64,000 nt of DNA. It comes from Myxococcus stipitatus DSM 14675 (GTDB taxonomy: Bacteria > Myxococcota > Myxococcia > Myxococcales > Myxococcaceae). The stretch spans positions 2,728,001-2,792,000 of the forward strand of contig NC_020126.1 in the NCBI RefSeq assembly GCF_000331735.1, in the 5' to 3' direction. The first letter of the stretch is position 1, and the number at the start of each line of letters is the position of its first letter. Shown here piece after piece: positions 25,189 to 32,798 of the stretch. Made by a program: the position numbers and the translations under genes. Below the pieces are notes generated by a model. That model saw only the letters and a program-made list of their open reading frames with translations, was not told where the DNA came from and did not search any database.

Positions 25189-25791
25189 ATGTCAACCCAA
25201 CCTCCATCTCCCCGTCGCCTGCGCCTCACCCGAGAGGAGCGGCTGGTGCAGCTGCTCGATGTGTCGTGGAGAATCATCCGCGACGAAGGCACGGACGCGC
25301 TGACGCTCGGGCGGCTCGCGGAGCAGGCCGGTGTGACGAAGCCGGTGGTGTATGACCACTTCGGAACGCGGAACGGGCTGCTGGTCGCGCTCTACGAAGA
25401 CTTTGATCGCCGGCAGACGGCCATCATGGACGCGGCGCTGGCCGAGCGAGGGCCGACGCTGGCGAAGACGGCGGGGGTGATTGCCTCGGCCTATGTGGAC
25501 TGCGTGCTCACGCAGGGGCGGGAGATTCCCGACGTGCTCGCGGCCCTGGCGGGCGCCCCCGAGTTGGAGGCGACCAAGCGCGCGTACCAGGCCGCGTTCA
25601 TGGAGAAGTGCAGGGTCGTGCTCTCGCCCCTGTCGAAGGGGGCGCCTGTCGGCGTCGCCAGCCTCTGGGCCCTGCTCGGTGCGGCCGAGGCGCTGTCGAA
25701 GGCCGCCGCGACGGGAGACGTTCCCGCCGAGGACGCGAAGGAGGAGCTCGCCCGCACGATTGTCGCCATCTTCAGCCGCAAGGCCCCGTGA
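25189..25791 (+). CDS. TetR-family repressor of the DHA2 exporter
   Basis: 200 residues. ATG 25189 starts the T-R-E-E-R-L-V-Q-L-L-D helix expected just before the HTH. The longer frame from 25132 would put the start upstream of the operator. A-L-T-L-G-R-L-A-E-Q-A-G-V-T-K-P-V-V-Y-D-H-F at about 38-60 is the TetR HTH, and the remaining 130 residues form the helical ligand domain. No Shine-Dalgarno fits between the palindrome and the ATG, so the mRNA may be leaderless or nearly so. It probably binds the 39-bp palindrome and represses itself and the exporter. Confidence 0.9.
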   Translation: MSTQPPSPRRLRLTREERLVQLLDVSWRIIRDEGTDALTLGRLAEQAGVTKPVVYDHFGTRNGLLVALYEDFDRRQTAIMDAALAERGPTLAKTAGVIASAYVDCVLTQGREIPDVLAALAGAPELEATKRAYQAAFMEKCRVVLSPLSKGAPVGVASLWALLGAAEALSKAAATGDVPAEDAKEELARTIVAIFSRKAP

Positions 25792-25792
25792 C

Positions 25793-26425
25793 TCAGGGCT
25801 GGGCGGCGTAGAGCTGCCCGCGCATCTCGCCGTAGTAGGTGTGCGCCTTGGTGTGGAGGTTGAAGTAGAGCACGCCCTTGCGCGCGAGCGACTCCAGGCT
25901 GGCCAGCGTCCGTGTCTGGGCCAGGAAGCCCAGCTCGGCGGGGCAGCTCTCCGGGAGCCCGGACTTCATGCCCTTCATGTCCTTGACGAAGGTGATGTTC
26001 GCGTTGGTCAGCTCCATCGACCAGCGCCCGTTGGCGAGCGTCTTGGACAGGTTGCCCAGCTCGCCGAAGTCCACCACCACGGGGCCCAGGACACCCGGCG
26101 GGCCGCAGTGGATGTGGAACATGAGGATGTCGTCGGGGTTGACGCCCGTCATCTCGACGTCGACGTAGGCGCGGGTCAGGTCCTTGGAGAAGCGCAGGAC
26201 GCCGTGGCCTCGGGACTTGCGCTGCTCTCGCGGCGTGGAGGGGGCGGTGGCGCCCAGGCTCTTCTGGAGGAGCTTGGGGGTCTCGGACTCCTCGCCGGGC
26301 TCTTGTGCGGGGCTGAGGAAGGCCTCGTAGACGGTGAAGGTCGTCGCGCCGAGCGCGGGGTCCTTGGCATGGGAGGACAGCGCGCCGAGGGCGCAGGCGA
26401 GGGTCAGGGGCAGGGCGAGGCGCAT
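25793..26425 (-). CDS. Secreted CHRD-domain protein
   Basis: 210 residues; signal peptide 1-20 ending S-H-A. The remainder matches the CHRD (chordin-like) beta domain: T-F-T-V-Y-E-A-F-L at the start, F-H-I-H-C-G-P-P-G-V-L-G-P near 105, and Y-F-N-L-H-T-K-A-H-T-Y-Y-G-E-M-R-G-Q-L near the C-terminus. This is an exported domain of unclear role. Its stop is 1 base from the TetR stop (convergent). Confidence 0.88.
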   Translation of the reverse strand: MRLALPLTLACALGALSSHAKDPALGATTFTVYEAFLSPAQEPGEESETPKLLQKSLGATAPSTPREQRKSRGHGVLRFSKDLTRAYVDVEMTGVNPDDILMFHIHCGPPGVLGPVVVDFGELGNLSKTLANGRWSMELTNANITFVKDMKGMKSGLPESCPAELGFLAQTRTLASLESLARKGVLYFNLHTKAHTYYGEMRGQLYAAQP

Positions 26426-26527
26426 GGCGGACTCCGGCTCGTGGGGACTGCCTCATGGCGTAGCGTGGACGCCCGGCGCCGGGGATGGCCAAAGGTGGCC
26501 ACCCGATGACCGCCTCCTGCGCATGAC

Positions 26528-27412
26528 TCACAGCGGCGCGATGGCCTGCTGGATGTGGGCGAGGACCTGCCTGATTTTCGGAAGCTCGCTGAGGGCCTCG
26601 GGGACGCTCAGGCGCAGGGGGAGCTCGCGCCCCACGAGGTCCGGGAGCACGGGGACCAGCGCCCCCTCGGCCTCGCCCGGGTCCGCGAGGTCCACGCTGG
26701 GAATCAGCCCGATGCCTTGCCCCGCGAGGCAGCACACGCGGATGAGGTGGATGTCGGTGGAGATGAGGGTGGGCTCCACCTGGAACGCGGGACCCTCGAG
26801 CTGGGGCCACAGGCACGCGTCACTTCCAGGTCCTTGCCAGGAGAAGAGCTCGTGCTTCCGCAGGGACTCCACGGCCTCGGGCACGCCGTGCTGGCGGAGG
26901 TAGTCCGCGCTGGCCCAGAGGCGCTCGTGGACTCGGAGCACCACCTGGGACATCCAGGGGCCTCGGGGAAGGTCCTTCCCGAAGTGCACCGCGAGGTCCA
27001 CGTTCTCGAGCGGCTCCGCGAGCGGGTTGTCGCTGAAGGATGCGTGGACGCGCAGGAGCGGGTAGGTGCTCCGCAGCAGGCCGAACAGGGGGGAGAGGAG
27101 ATGCGGCGGCAGGCCCACGGGGAGGACGACGCGCAGCAGTCCCGCGGGGGCCTGGCCGACCTCGCGCAGTGAGGCCACCAGGGCTCGGGTCTCCTGCATC
27201 ATCAGCCGGCCGCGACGGGCGAGGACCTCGCCTGCCTCCGTCAACACCACGCCGGTGCGAGTGCTCTTGAGCAGGGGAACGCCCGCGCGAGCCTCCAGCG
27301 CTTCCACGCGGCGGCGCAGCGTCGTCCGAGAGACCGCGAGGCTGTCCGCCGCGGCCAGGAACGAGCCTGTCTCCGCGACGCCGACAAAGGCACGCAGTTC
27401 TTCCAGGTCCAT
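26528..27412 (-). CDS. LysR-family regulator with divergent HTH
   Basis: 294 residues. E-E-L-R-A-F-V-G-V-A-E-T-G-S-F and A-A-D-S-L-A-V-S-R-T-T-L-R-R-R-V-E-A-L-E form the winged helix, the recognition helix having R-T-T-L-R-R-R instead of the usual Q-P-A-[LV]-S-x-x-I. The C-terminal effector domain (F-S-D-N-P-L near 125) is of the shorter AphB/DsdC-like type. It sits upstream of the CHRD gene on the same strand, about 100 bases away, but its target is unclear. Confidence 0.85.
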   Translation of the reverse strand: MDLEELRAFVGVAETGSFLAAADSLAVSRTTLRRRVEALEARAGVPLLKSTRTGVVLTEAGEVLARRGRLMMQETRALVASLREVGQAPAGLLRVVLPVGLPPHLLSPLFGLLRSTYPLLRVHASFSDNPLAEPLENVDLAVHFGKDLPRGPWMSQVVLRVHERLWASADYLRQHGVPEAVESLRKHELFSWQGPGSDACLWPQLEGPAFQVEPTLISTDIHLIRVCCLAGQGIGLIPSVDLADPGEAEGALVPVLPDLVGRELPLRLSVPEALSELPKIRQVLAHIQQAIAPL

Positions 27413-27618
27413 GCGTTCGACGCGCCGGAGCGAACCGCCCAGGCCCGCGCCGCCGCTCCTCCCTTGGCGCGAGCATCCCCAGGGGGCCCGGGGACTTGCA
27501 AGCTGGCCCCCTCATGACTCAGGCCGCAAGGCTGCTTCGCATTCCAGGGCATGCTGGAGTCTGCCCTGGGAAGAGTCGCCAGGAACGAAGGTGCCTGGCC
27601 TCGGAAAGGACCTGGAGG

Positions 27619-28137
27619 ATGTCGACCGACTTCAAACTCCGGCTGGCGGAGACGATTGCGTGGTGTGGGCCGAGGGTCGTGGCCAGTCAGGCGGGTGTGA
27701 CGACCCGGACGGAAGCGCTGCGGCCTCCGCTCTGCCGGCATGATGGCGACACGCAGCTCGAGTTGTTGCTCGAGCCTCCAGGTGCCGGCAAGGAGGCCGT
27801 GGAGTTCATCGTGGGGCGTCGTCGCGAGCAGCTGCTTCGGGCGAACCCAGGGGGGCACTCGTACTCAGGGCTCGCGGGCGGTCGCGTCTATGCGACCGAT
27901 TTCAATACAGACATCTGTGGCGCCGCCACCGCACCTTCAAACGGCTTCCTCGATGACCATGACATCCCGGGGTGGGACACGTGGTTCGCGCACGAGCAGA
28001 CCGGGCCCTACGGAGGAATCGTCTACGGATGGGTTCCGCCCGTCCTGCTCGAGCTGGCGGATGAGGGGTTCTACGTCATCCCCGTTCAGTGCATTGGGTG
28101 GGTGAATGACGCCGACCTGCGGCGGCTCCTGGGCTGA
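27619..28137 (+). CDS. Hypothetical protein
   Basis: 172 residues from ATG 27619 with AAGGA 8 bases before it. The first 40 residues look helical (K-L-R-L-A-E-T-I-A-W-C-G). The middle has G-R-V-Y-A-T-D-F-N-T-D-I-C-G, then G-W-D-T-W-F-A-H-E, then a C-terminal hydrophobic beta segment. No signal peptide. I recognise no family. Confidence 0.65.
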   Translation: MSTDFKLRLAETIAWCGPRVVASQAGVTTRTEALRPPLCRHDGDTQLELLLEPPGAGKEAVEFIVGRRREQLLRANPGGHSYSGLAGGRVYATDFNTDICGAATAPSNGFLDDHDIPGWDTWFAHEQTGPYGGIVYGWVPPVLLELADEGFYVIPVQCIGWVNDADLRRLLG

Positions 28138-28240
28138 GCCTGAAGGGTGCGCTGTCCGCGGCGCCCTCCTGGAGGAGCTTGTTGCGCGCCCACCTCCACG
28201 CTCCCCGGCGTCGTGATTCGCCGGAGGAGCGCGGACGCGG

Positions 28241-28615
28241 TCAGTTGCCGCGGTAGGTGGTGTCGAGGATGCCGATGCCCGCGCCCTCGACGTACAGGGT
28301 GACGCGCGTGCCTTGGGTGGCGGCCTGGGTGGCGCGCTCGAACAGGCTCAGGCGCTCGGCTTCACTGTACTGGTAGCCCACGGACGAGGCGCCCGAGCCC
28401 AGGTAGAAGTAATTGCCGACGAAGCTCCCCGTGCAGTTCGCCGCCGTGTTCACCTGCACGATGACGTAGCCCTGGCCATAGGTGGCATTCGGCTGCCGGG
28501 TGTACGTCGCCGCGCAGACGTAGCCATTCACGGTGATGGGCGGTCCCGCGAGGGCCGTGCTGGCATACCCGACCGACATCATCACCGCCGAAACAACGAT
28601 GGACGCTCGCTTCAT
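28241..28615 (-). CDS. Small secreted hypothetical protein
   Basis: 124 residues from ATG 28615. Residues 1-23 are a signal peptide ending in A-L-A. The mature part is beta-rich with two Cys (near 34 and 61) that could form a disulfide, and many aromatic residues. It is divergent from the NTF2-like gene at 28806, with an inverted repeat between. Function unknown. Confidence 0.7.
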   Translation of the reverse strand: MKRASIVVSAVMMSVGYASTALAGPPITVNGYVCAATYTRQPNATYGQGYVIVQVNTAANCTGSFVGNYFYLGSGASSVGYQYSEAERLSLFERATQAATQGTRVTLYVEGAGIGILDTTYRGN

Positions 28616-28719
28616 GGTGTTGTCCCCCTGCTGCTGCGATTGAGGTCGAGCCCTCTGCTCCCCGCGCGGGGCTCCGGAAAGCCGCTGGGACTTTCCGCAT
28701 GAAATAACGCGCGAAACGG

Positions 28720-28738
28720 TATTCCTTCTTCTGGAATA
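28720..28738. promoter_or_regulatory. Inverted repeat in divergent promoter region
   Basis: TATTCC and GGAATA flank a 7-base spacer between the genes starting at 28615 (minus) and 28806 (plus). The A/T-rich dyad in GC-rich DNA and its location suggest an operator; the protein binding it is unknown. Confidence 0.35.
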
Positions 28739-28805
28739 TCCACGAGCAACGCGGGTTCCCGGGCCCACCGAGAACACACCCCTGCGTCCGGCATCGGAGT
28801 CCCGC

Positions 28806-29297
28806 ATGAAGTCGTTCCTGCTGTTGCTCGCATGCCTCGTGGCTGCACCTTCCCTTGCACAGCAGCGCCCCCCGGATACCTCCGCCGCGAAACAACAACT
28901 CCAGGCCGTGGTGGAGGACTTCCGTGAGGCCATCCTCCAGAAGGACACCCAGAAGTTCCTCGGCTTGTTCCTGCGCGAGGACGTCATCTGGCAGTCCGTC
29001 CAGGGCGAGGAGCGCCTCAAGAAGGTCCGCGAGAAGAACCCCCAGGCGAACAAGCTCACCTCCGGCCCGAAGCAGAACCCCAGGGCCTTCATCGAGGACA
29101 TCGCGGCGAAGCCCCAGCGCATCGAGGAGAAGTTCATCAACGTCCGCATCGACACGGACGGGAACATCGCCTCGGTCTCCTTCGAGTTCACCTTCCACGC
29201 GGATGAGCGCGTCATCAATCGTGGTCAGGAGAGCTGGCACCTCGTGAACACGGGCACTGGCTGGAAGATTGTCTCGGTCATCTGGTCCAACAACTGA
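28806..29297 (+). CDS. Secreted NTF2/SnoaL-like protein
   Basis: 163 residues with signal peptide 1-18 (S-L-A-Q). The mature part has V-V-E-D-F-R-E-A-I-L-Q-K-D-T at its start and ends G-W-K-I-V-S-V-I-W, the pattern of DUF4440/SnoaL-type cone domains. It lies 16 bases before the serine hydrolase gene and is probably co-transcribed with it. An enzymatic role (isomerase, cyclase) or simple ligand binding are both possible. Confidence 0.78.
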   Translation: MKSFLLLLACLVAAPSLAQQRPPDTSAAKQQLQAVVEDFREAILQKDTQKFLGLFLREDVIWQSVQGEERLKKVREKNPQANKLTSGPKQNPRAFIEDIAAKPQRIEEKFINVRIDTDGNIASVSFEFTFHADERVINRGQESWHLVNTGTGWKIVSVIWSNN

Positions 29298-29313
29298 CGC
29301 CACGAGCTCCGTC

Positions 29314-30441
29314 ATGTCCTTTCATTCATCGCTCCTGGGATGGGTCGCCGTCGTCTGTCTGGGCCTCGGTCTCGACGCACGGGCCGCATCCCAAGACTCC
29401 GTCGCCGCGAAGCTCGATGCCCACCTGCGCTCCATTGTCGACAAGGAAGGCTTTCGCGGCGCCGTGCTCGTGGCCAAGGACGGCAAGGTCCTTCACTCCG
29501 CCGCCTATGGCCTGGCCGACGAGGACGGCAAGCGGCCCAACACGCCCTCCTCGCAGTTCCTCATCGGCTCGCTGACGAAGTCCTTCACCGCCGTGACGGT
29601 GATGCAGTTGGTGGAGGACGGCACGCTGGACCTGAACGTCCCGCTGTCCCGCTACCTCCCCAAGCTCCGCGCGGACCTCGGCAAGCGCCTCACGCTCCAC
29701 CTGTTGCTCAAGCAGCGCTCCGGACTGCCTGACCATCTGGACGCGTTGATCGAACACGAGTCGGAGAAGGACGTCTCCTCGGGGGAGATCCTGCGGCTCA
29801 TCAACAAGTCACAGCTCTCCTTCAAGCCAGGCGCGAAGTTCGAGTACTCCAACCTGAACTACCACCTCGCGGCGCTCGTCCTCGAGGCCGTCACGGGCAA
29901 GACCTTCGCGCAGGTGCTCCAGGAGAAGACCTTCACCCCGCTGTCGATGGCGGGCTCGGGCGTCGAGCGCGGCACGAACGTTCCGCCCCGTCGCTCCTTC
30001 GGCTACGCGAAGGGCCTGCTGGGGGTGTCGCGCGACGAGAACAACGTCTCCTATGCCCTCGGGTCCGGGGACATCTACTCGACCGTGGAGGACCTGTACG
30101 CCTGGGACCAGGCGCTCTTCGGCTCGGGGCTGGTCTCGGCGGAGAGCCAGAAGCGCCTCTTCGAGGGAGGAAGCCGCGAAGAGGGCTACTACGGCTACGG
30201 CTTCCGGATTCAGCCCTATCTTCGTGGACCGGGCGTCAAGGAGCGGGGTGTCCTGGTGCGACACGGCGGCACCATGGATGGCTTCATGTCCAACCTGCAC
30301 CACTACAGGGAAGACCGGGTGACCGTGATTGTCCTTGGCAACGTGAGGCCGTTCCCCATCCGGGAGCTGACCTTCGAGCTCAAGGAGATTGCCCTCGGGC
30401 TGGCGCCCACCGCGCGCTCACGCAAGGAGGTGGATGAGTAG
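29314..30441 (+). CDS. Exported beta-lactamase-family serine hydrolase
   Basis: 375 residues from ATG 29314; a signal peptide covers about 1-26 (D-A-R-A-A). S86-L-T-K89 is the nucleophile motif, Y178-S-N180 the second and H317-G-G the third, which together define class C beta-lactamase/esterase/peptidase-like proteins. The surrounding G-L-P-D-H-L is also typical. Substrates in this family range from peptidoglycan stems to esters, so true beta-lactamase activity is not implied. Probably an operon with the NTF2-like gene. Confidence 0.9.
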   Translation: MSFHSSLLGWVAVVCLGLGLDARAASQDSVAAKLDAHLRSIVDKEGFRGAVLVAKDGKVLHSAAYGLADEDGKRPNTPSSQFLIGSLTKSFTAVTVMQLVEDGTLDLNVPLSRYLPKLRADLGKRLTLHLLLKQRSGLPDHLDALIEHESEKDVSSGEILRLINKSQLSFKPGAKFEYSNLNYHLAALVLEAVTGKTFAQVLQEKTFTPLSMAGSGVERGTNVPPRRSFGYAKGLLGVSRDENNVSYALGSGDIYSTVEDLYAWDQALFGSGLVSAESQKRLFEGGSREEGYYGYGFRIQPYLRGPGVKERGVLVRHGGTMDGFMSNLHHYREDRVTVIVLGNVRPFPIRELTFELKEIALGLAPTARSRKEVDE

Positions 30442-30448
30442 CCACCCG

Positions 30449-30988
30449 TCAGGCGTGGACCTCTCCGTGGACGAAGGTGAGCCTCGGTGCGCGGAACCCC
30501 ATCATGATCCACGCGCCCAGCAGCCTGGCGAAGAACGCGGCCTGGTGCCGCTTGCCGCTCGGGACACCTGCCGGAAGCACCACGCCGGCGGGGAGGTCGC
30601 TCGTCATGGTCCGGAGGTCCAGAGGAGGCAGCGCTCCCTCGGGCCAGAGTCCGGCATAGAGACTGAGCCAGTGGCCGCCCTTGAACTCCAGGCACACGGG
30701 GGTGTTGCAGCACGTGGCGACGATTCTCCGGGTCGTGGACTCGGGCGTGAGGCGGAACTCCTTGAGGAGCTCCGTGCCCTCCAGGAAGCGGACGCGGTCC
30801 TTGCGATACAGCACGAAGTGCGTCCCGCCATGGGCACCCAGGACCGACCGGGCCGACGGGAGCGTCGCCATCCTTGCGCCCGCCGCGCGGCAGCTGTTGC
30901 AATAACACTCGCTGTTGACGATGGGCTTTCCTTCCACCTCGAGGCGGACCTGGCCGCAGGCGCAGCGGAGCTGAGGGTGCTGGGTCAT
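30449..30988 (-). CDS. GFA-family zinc protein
   Basis: 179 residues. C-A-C-G-Q near residue 8-12, E-C-Y-C-N-S-C-R near 30-36 and C-C-N-T-P near 90 reproduce the Cys pattern of glutathione-dependent formaldehyde-activating (Gfa/CENP-V) domains that bind two zinc ions. The ATG overlaps the stop of the TetR gene (ATGA), so it is coupled to and controlled with that regulator. Only some members act on formaldehyde-glutathione adducts, so the reaction is uncertain. Confidence 0.88.
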   Translation of the reverse strand: MTQHPQLRCACGQVRLEVEGKPIVNSECYCNSCRAAGARMATLPSARSVLGAHGGTHFVLYRKDRVRFLEGTELLKEFRLTPESTTRRIVATCCNTPVCLEFKGGHWLSLYAGLWPEGALPPLDLRTMTSDLPAGVVLPAGVPSGKRHQAAFFARLLGAWIMMGFRAPRLTFVHGEVHA

Positions 30989-31626
30989 GACTGTGCTTTC
31001 TCCTGGAGGGGGCCACCGAAGAGGAGGCGGATGTAGCGGTCCAGGTGGTCCATGCTCTCTCTCGCCAGCGCGGGAGAGTTCCCCGCCTTGGCGAGCACGA
31101 AGGCGCCTTGAATCACTGTCTGGGTATGGCGTGCGAGGCTCTCGGCCGTCCATCCGCCGGAGATGCGCCGGGCCTTCATTGCGGCGCGGAGGTCCGCCTC
31201 GAGCGTCGCGGCATGGCCGAAGATGCTCGCGGCGCAGGCGTCGCGGATGGCCGGTGACGTCGCGTAGACCTCCTGCACCATCGTCCCCACCAGGCAGGTG
31301 AACTCCGCCAGCTCCCCGGTGATGATGGACTTGCGGAAGGCCACGTAGGCGAGGACGCGCTCCAGCGCATCCTCGGAGGCGTGGTAGGGCGCGCCCGCGA
31401 AGAAGGCGGTCGTCGTCTCCGCCCAGTACTCCGCGGCGGCGACCCCCAGGTCGTCCTTGCTCTTGAAGTGATGGAAGAAGGAGCCCTTCGTCACCGCGGC
31501 GACCTGGCAGAGTTCGTCGACAGAGGTCGCGGCGAAGCCCTTCAGGCGAATCGTGTCGAGAGCGGCCTTGAGCAGGCGCGTCCTGGCATCGCCTCGTTCG
31601 GGCTCTCGTTTCGGCGGGCGGGGCAT
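30985..31626 (-). CDS. TetR-family regulator of the GFA operon
   Basis: 213 residues. R-T-R-L-L-K-A-A-L-D and S-V-D-E-L-C-Q-V-A-A-V-T-K-G-S-F-F-H-H-F-K-S-K form the TetR HTH at about 17-58. The C-terminal domain resembles TetR_C_11-type regulators. A dyad lies 7 bases upstream of its start codon, so autorepression and control of the GFA gene are likely. Confidence 0.9.
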   Translation of the reverse strand: MPRPPKREPERGDARTRLLKAALDTIRLKGFAATSVDELCQVAAVTKGSFFHHFKSKDDLGVAAAEYWAETTTAFFAGAPYHASEDALERVLAYVAFRKSIITGELAEFTCLVGTMVQEVYATSPAIRDACAASIFGHAATLEADLRAAMKARRISGGWTAESLARHTQTVIQGAFVLAKAGNSPALARESMDHLDRYIRLLFGGPLQEKAQS

Positions 31627-31633
31627 GACTTCG

Positions 31634-31659
31634 ATACATACCGTACGGTTGGTATGTAT
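31634..31659. promoter_or_regulatory. TetR operator palindrome
   Basis: ATACATACC (31634-31642) and GGTATGTAT (31651-31659) are perfect 9-bp arms around GTACGGTT. It lies immediately upstream of the TetR/GFA operon and is the probable autoregulatory site; ACATACC-type dyads are known for this TetR subclass. Confidence 0.8.
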
Positions 31660-31705
31660 GCAAGGAGGCGCCCACCCACGGGTGGCGCAGGGGCTCTGAA
31701 GGCAC

Positions 31706-32716
31706 TCAGCGAGCCATGCGTCTCGGGGCGCGGCGGGGGGCTCGCGGCTGCTCCTCGTGTGCGCCGAAGCCCCTCCGGTACGTGCTGGGGGCCACACCGA
31801 AGCGGCGCTCGAAGGCCCTGCGGAAGACGTCCGCGCTCTGGAACCCCACGGCGAGCGCCACCTGCTCGATGCCGCTGTCGCCCTCGCCGAGCCTGCGACG
31901 CGCCTCCTCCATCCGGAGCTGTTCCACATACGCGGCCGGTGTCTGCCCGAACGCGGTCCGGAACTGTCGCGCGAAGTGCCGAGGGCTGAGGCACGCGCGC
32001 TGAGCCAGCGCCTCGACGGAGAGGTCTCCCGCGAGGTTGACCAGCATCCAACTGGTCAGGTCTCCCAGGCGCCCACCGCTCTCCTCCTGGAAGCGGAGGG
32101 GCTCGGAGTACTGGGCCTGTCCTCCCGGGCGCTTGAGGTACATCACCATCTCGCGCGCGACCGTGAGCGCCGCACGCGGGCCGTGGTCCTCTTCGATGAG
32201 CGCGAGCGCCAGGTCGATGCCCGCTGTGATTCCCGCGGACGTGTAGAAGGTGCCGTCCTGGATGAACAGCGCATCCGGCTCGAGGCGGACTTTCGGAAAC
32301 CGCGCCGCGACGTCCTGCGCGAACTGCCAGTGAGTGGTCGCGCGCCGGCCATCGAGGAGCCCCGACGCCGCGAGGGCATAGATGCCCGTGCACACCGAGA
32401 CGACACGCCGCACCGTGTGCGCATGGGACTGGAGCCAGCGGACCACCTGGGCGTTCGCAGCCGGCCTTCGCAGGCCCGCGCCTCCGGAGATGAGCAGCGT
32501 GTCCAACCCCCGGGCGTCCTCCAGTCGAAGGTGGGGCTTGAAGACGAGCCCCGACTCGGAGCGGAACTCACCCGAGTGCAGCCCCACCATCAGCACCTCG
32601 TAGCGGCGCTGCCCACCTGTCTGGACCTTCGCGAACGCCTCCATGGGGCCGACGAGGTCCAGCGCCTCCACGCCCTCGTACCCGAGAAAGCCCACCCGCC
32701 GAATCGCCGCGCCCAT
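31706..32716 (-). CDS. DJ-1/PfpI-AraC regulator (GlxA/FtrA-like)
   Basis: 336 residues from ATG 32716 (a GTG-side extension to 32737 is possible). Residues about 5-185 form a DJ-1/PfpI-like domain: V-G-F-L-G-Y-E-G-V-E-A-L-D-L-V-G-P, with S-V-C-T-G-I-Y-A-L-A-A-S-G-L-L at the nucleophile elbow. The last 100 residues carry two AraC HTHs, including L-A-Q-R-A-C-L-S-P-R-H-F-A-R-Q-F and V-A-L-A-V-G-F-Q-S-A-D-V-F-R-R-A-F. Such proteins usually control amine or aldehyde metabolism, with the DJ-1 domain as a sensor. No obvious target is adjacent. Confidence 0.92.
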   Translation of the reverse strand: MGAAIRRVGFLGYEGVEALDLVGPMEAFAKVQTGGQRRYEVLMVGLHSGEFRSESGLVFKPHLRLEDARGLDTLLISGGAGLRRPAANAQVVRWLQSHAHTVRRVVSVCTGIYALAASGLLDGRRATTHWQFAQDVAARFPKVRLEPDALFIQDGTFYTSAGITAGIDLALALIEEDHGPRAALTVAREMVMYLKRPGGQAQYSEPLRFQEESGGRLGDLTSWMLVNLAGDLSVEALAQRACLSPRHFARQFRTAFGQTPAAYVEQLRMEEARRRLGEGDSGIEQVALAVGFQSADVFRRAFERRFGVAPSTYRRGFGAHEEQPRAPRRAPRRMAR

Positions 32717-32798
32717 GCGTACCTCTCGGCGCCGCATCGTAGCCCTGCCTCCGGCCCGTGTGCTTCTTTCGTGGGCACGGCGCCCTCCTCGCGGGCGC

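Noticed and set aside
29314-30441. Antibiotic-resistance beta-lactamase
   Set aside because: The three motifs define a broad serine hydrolase family; nothing here points specifically to beta-lactam hydrolysis.
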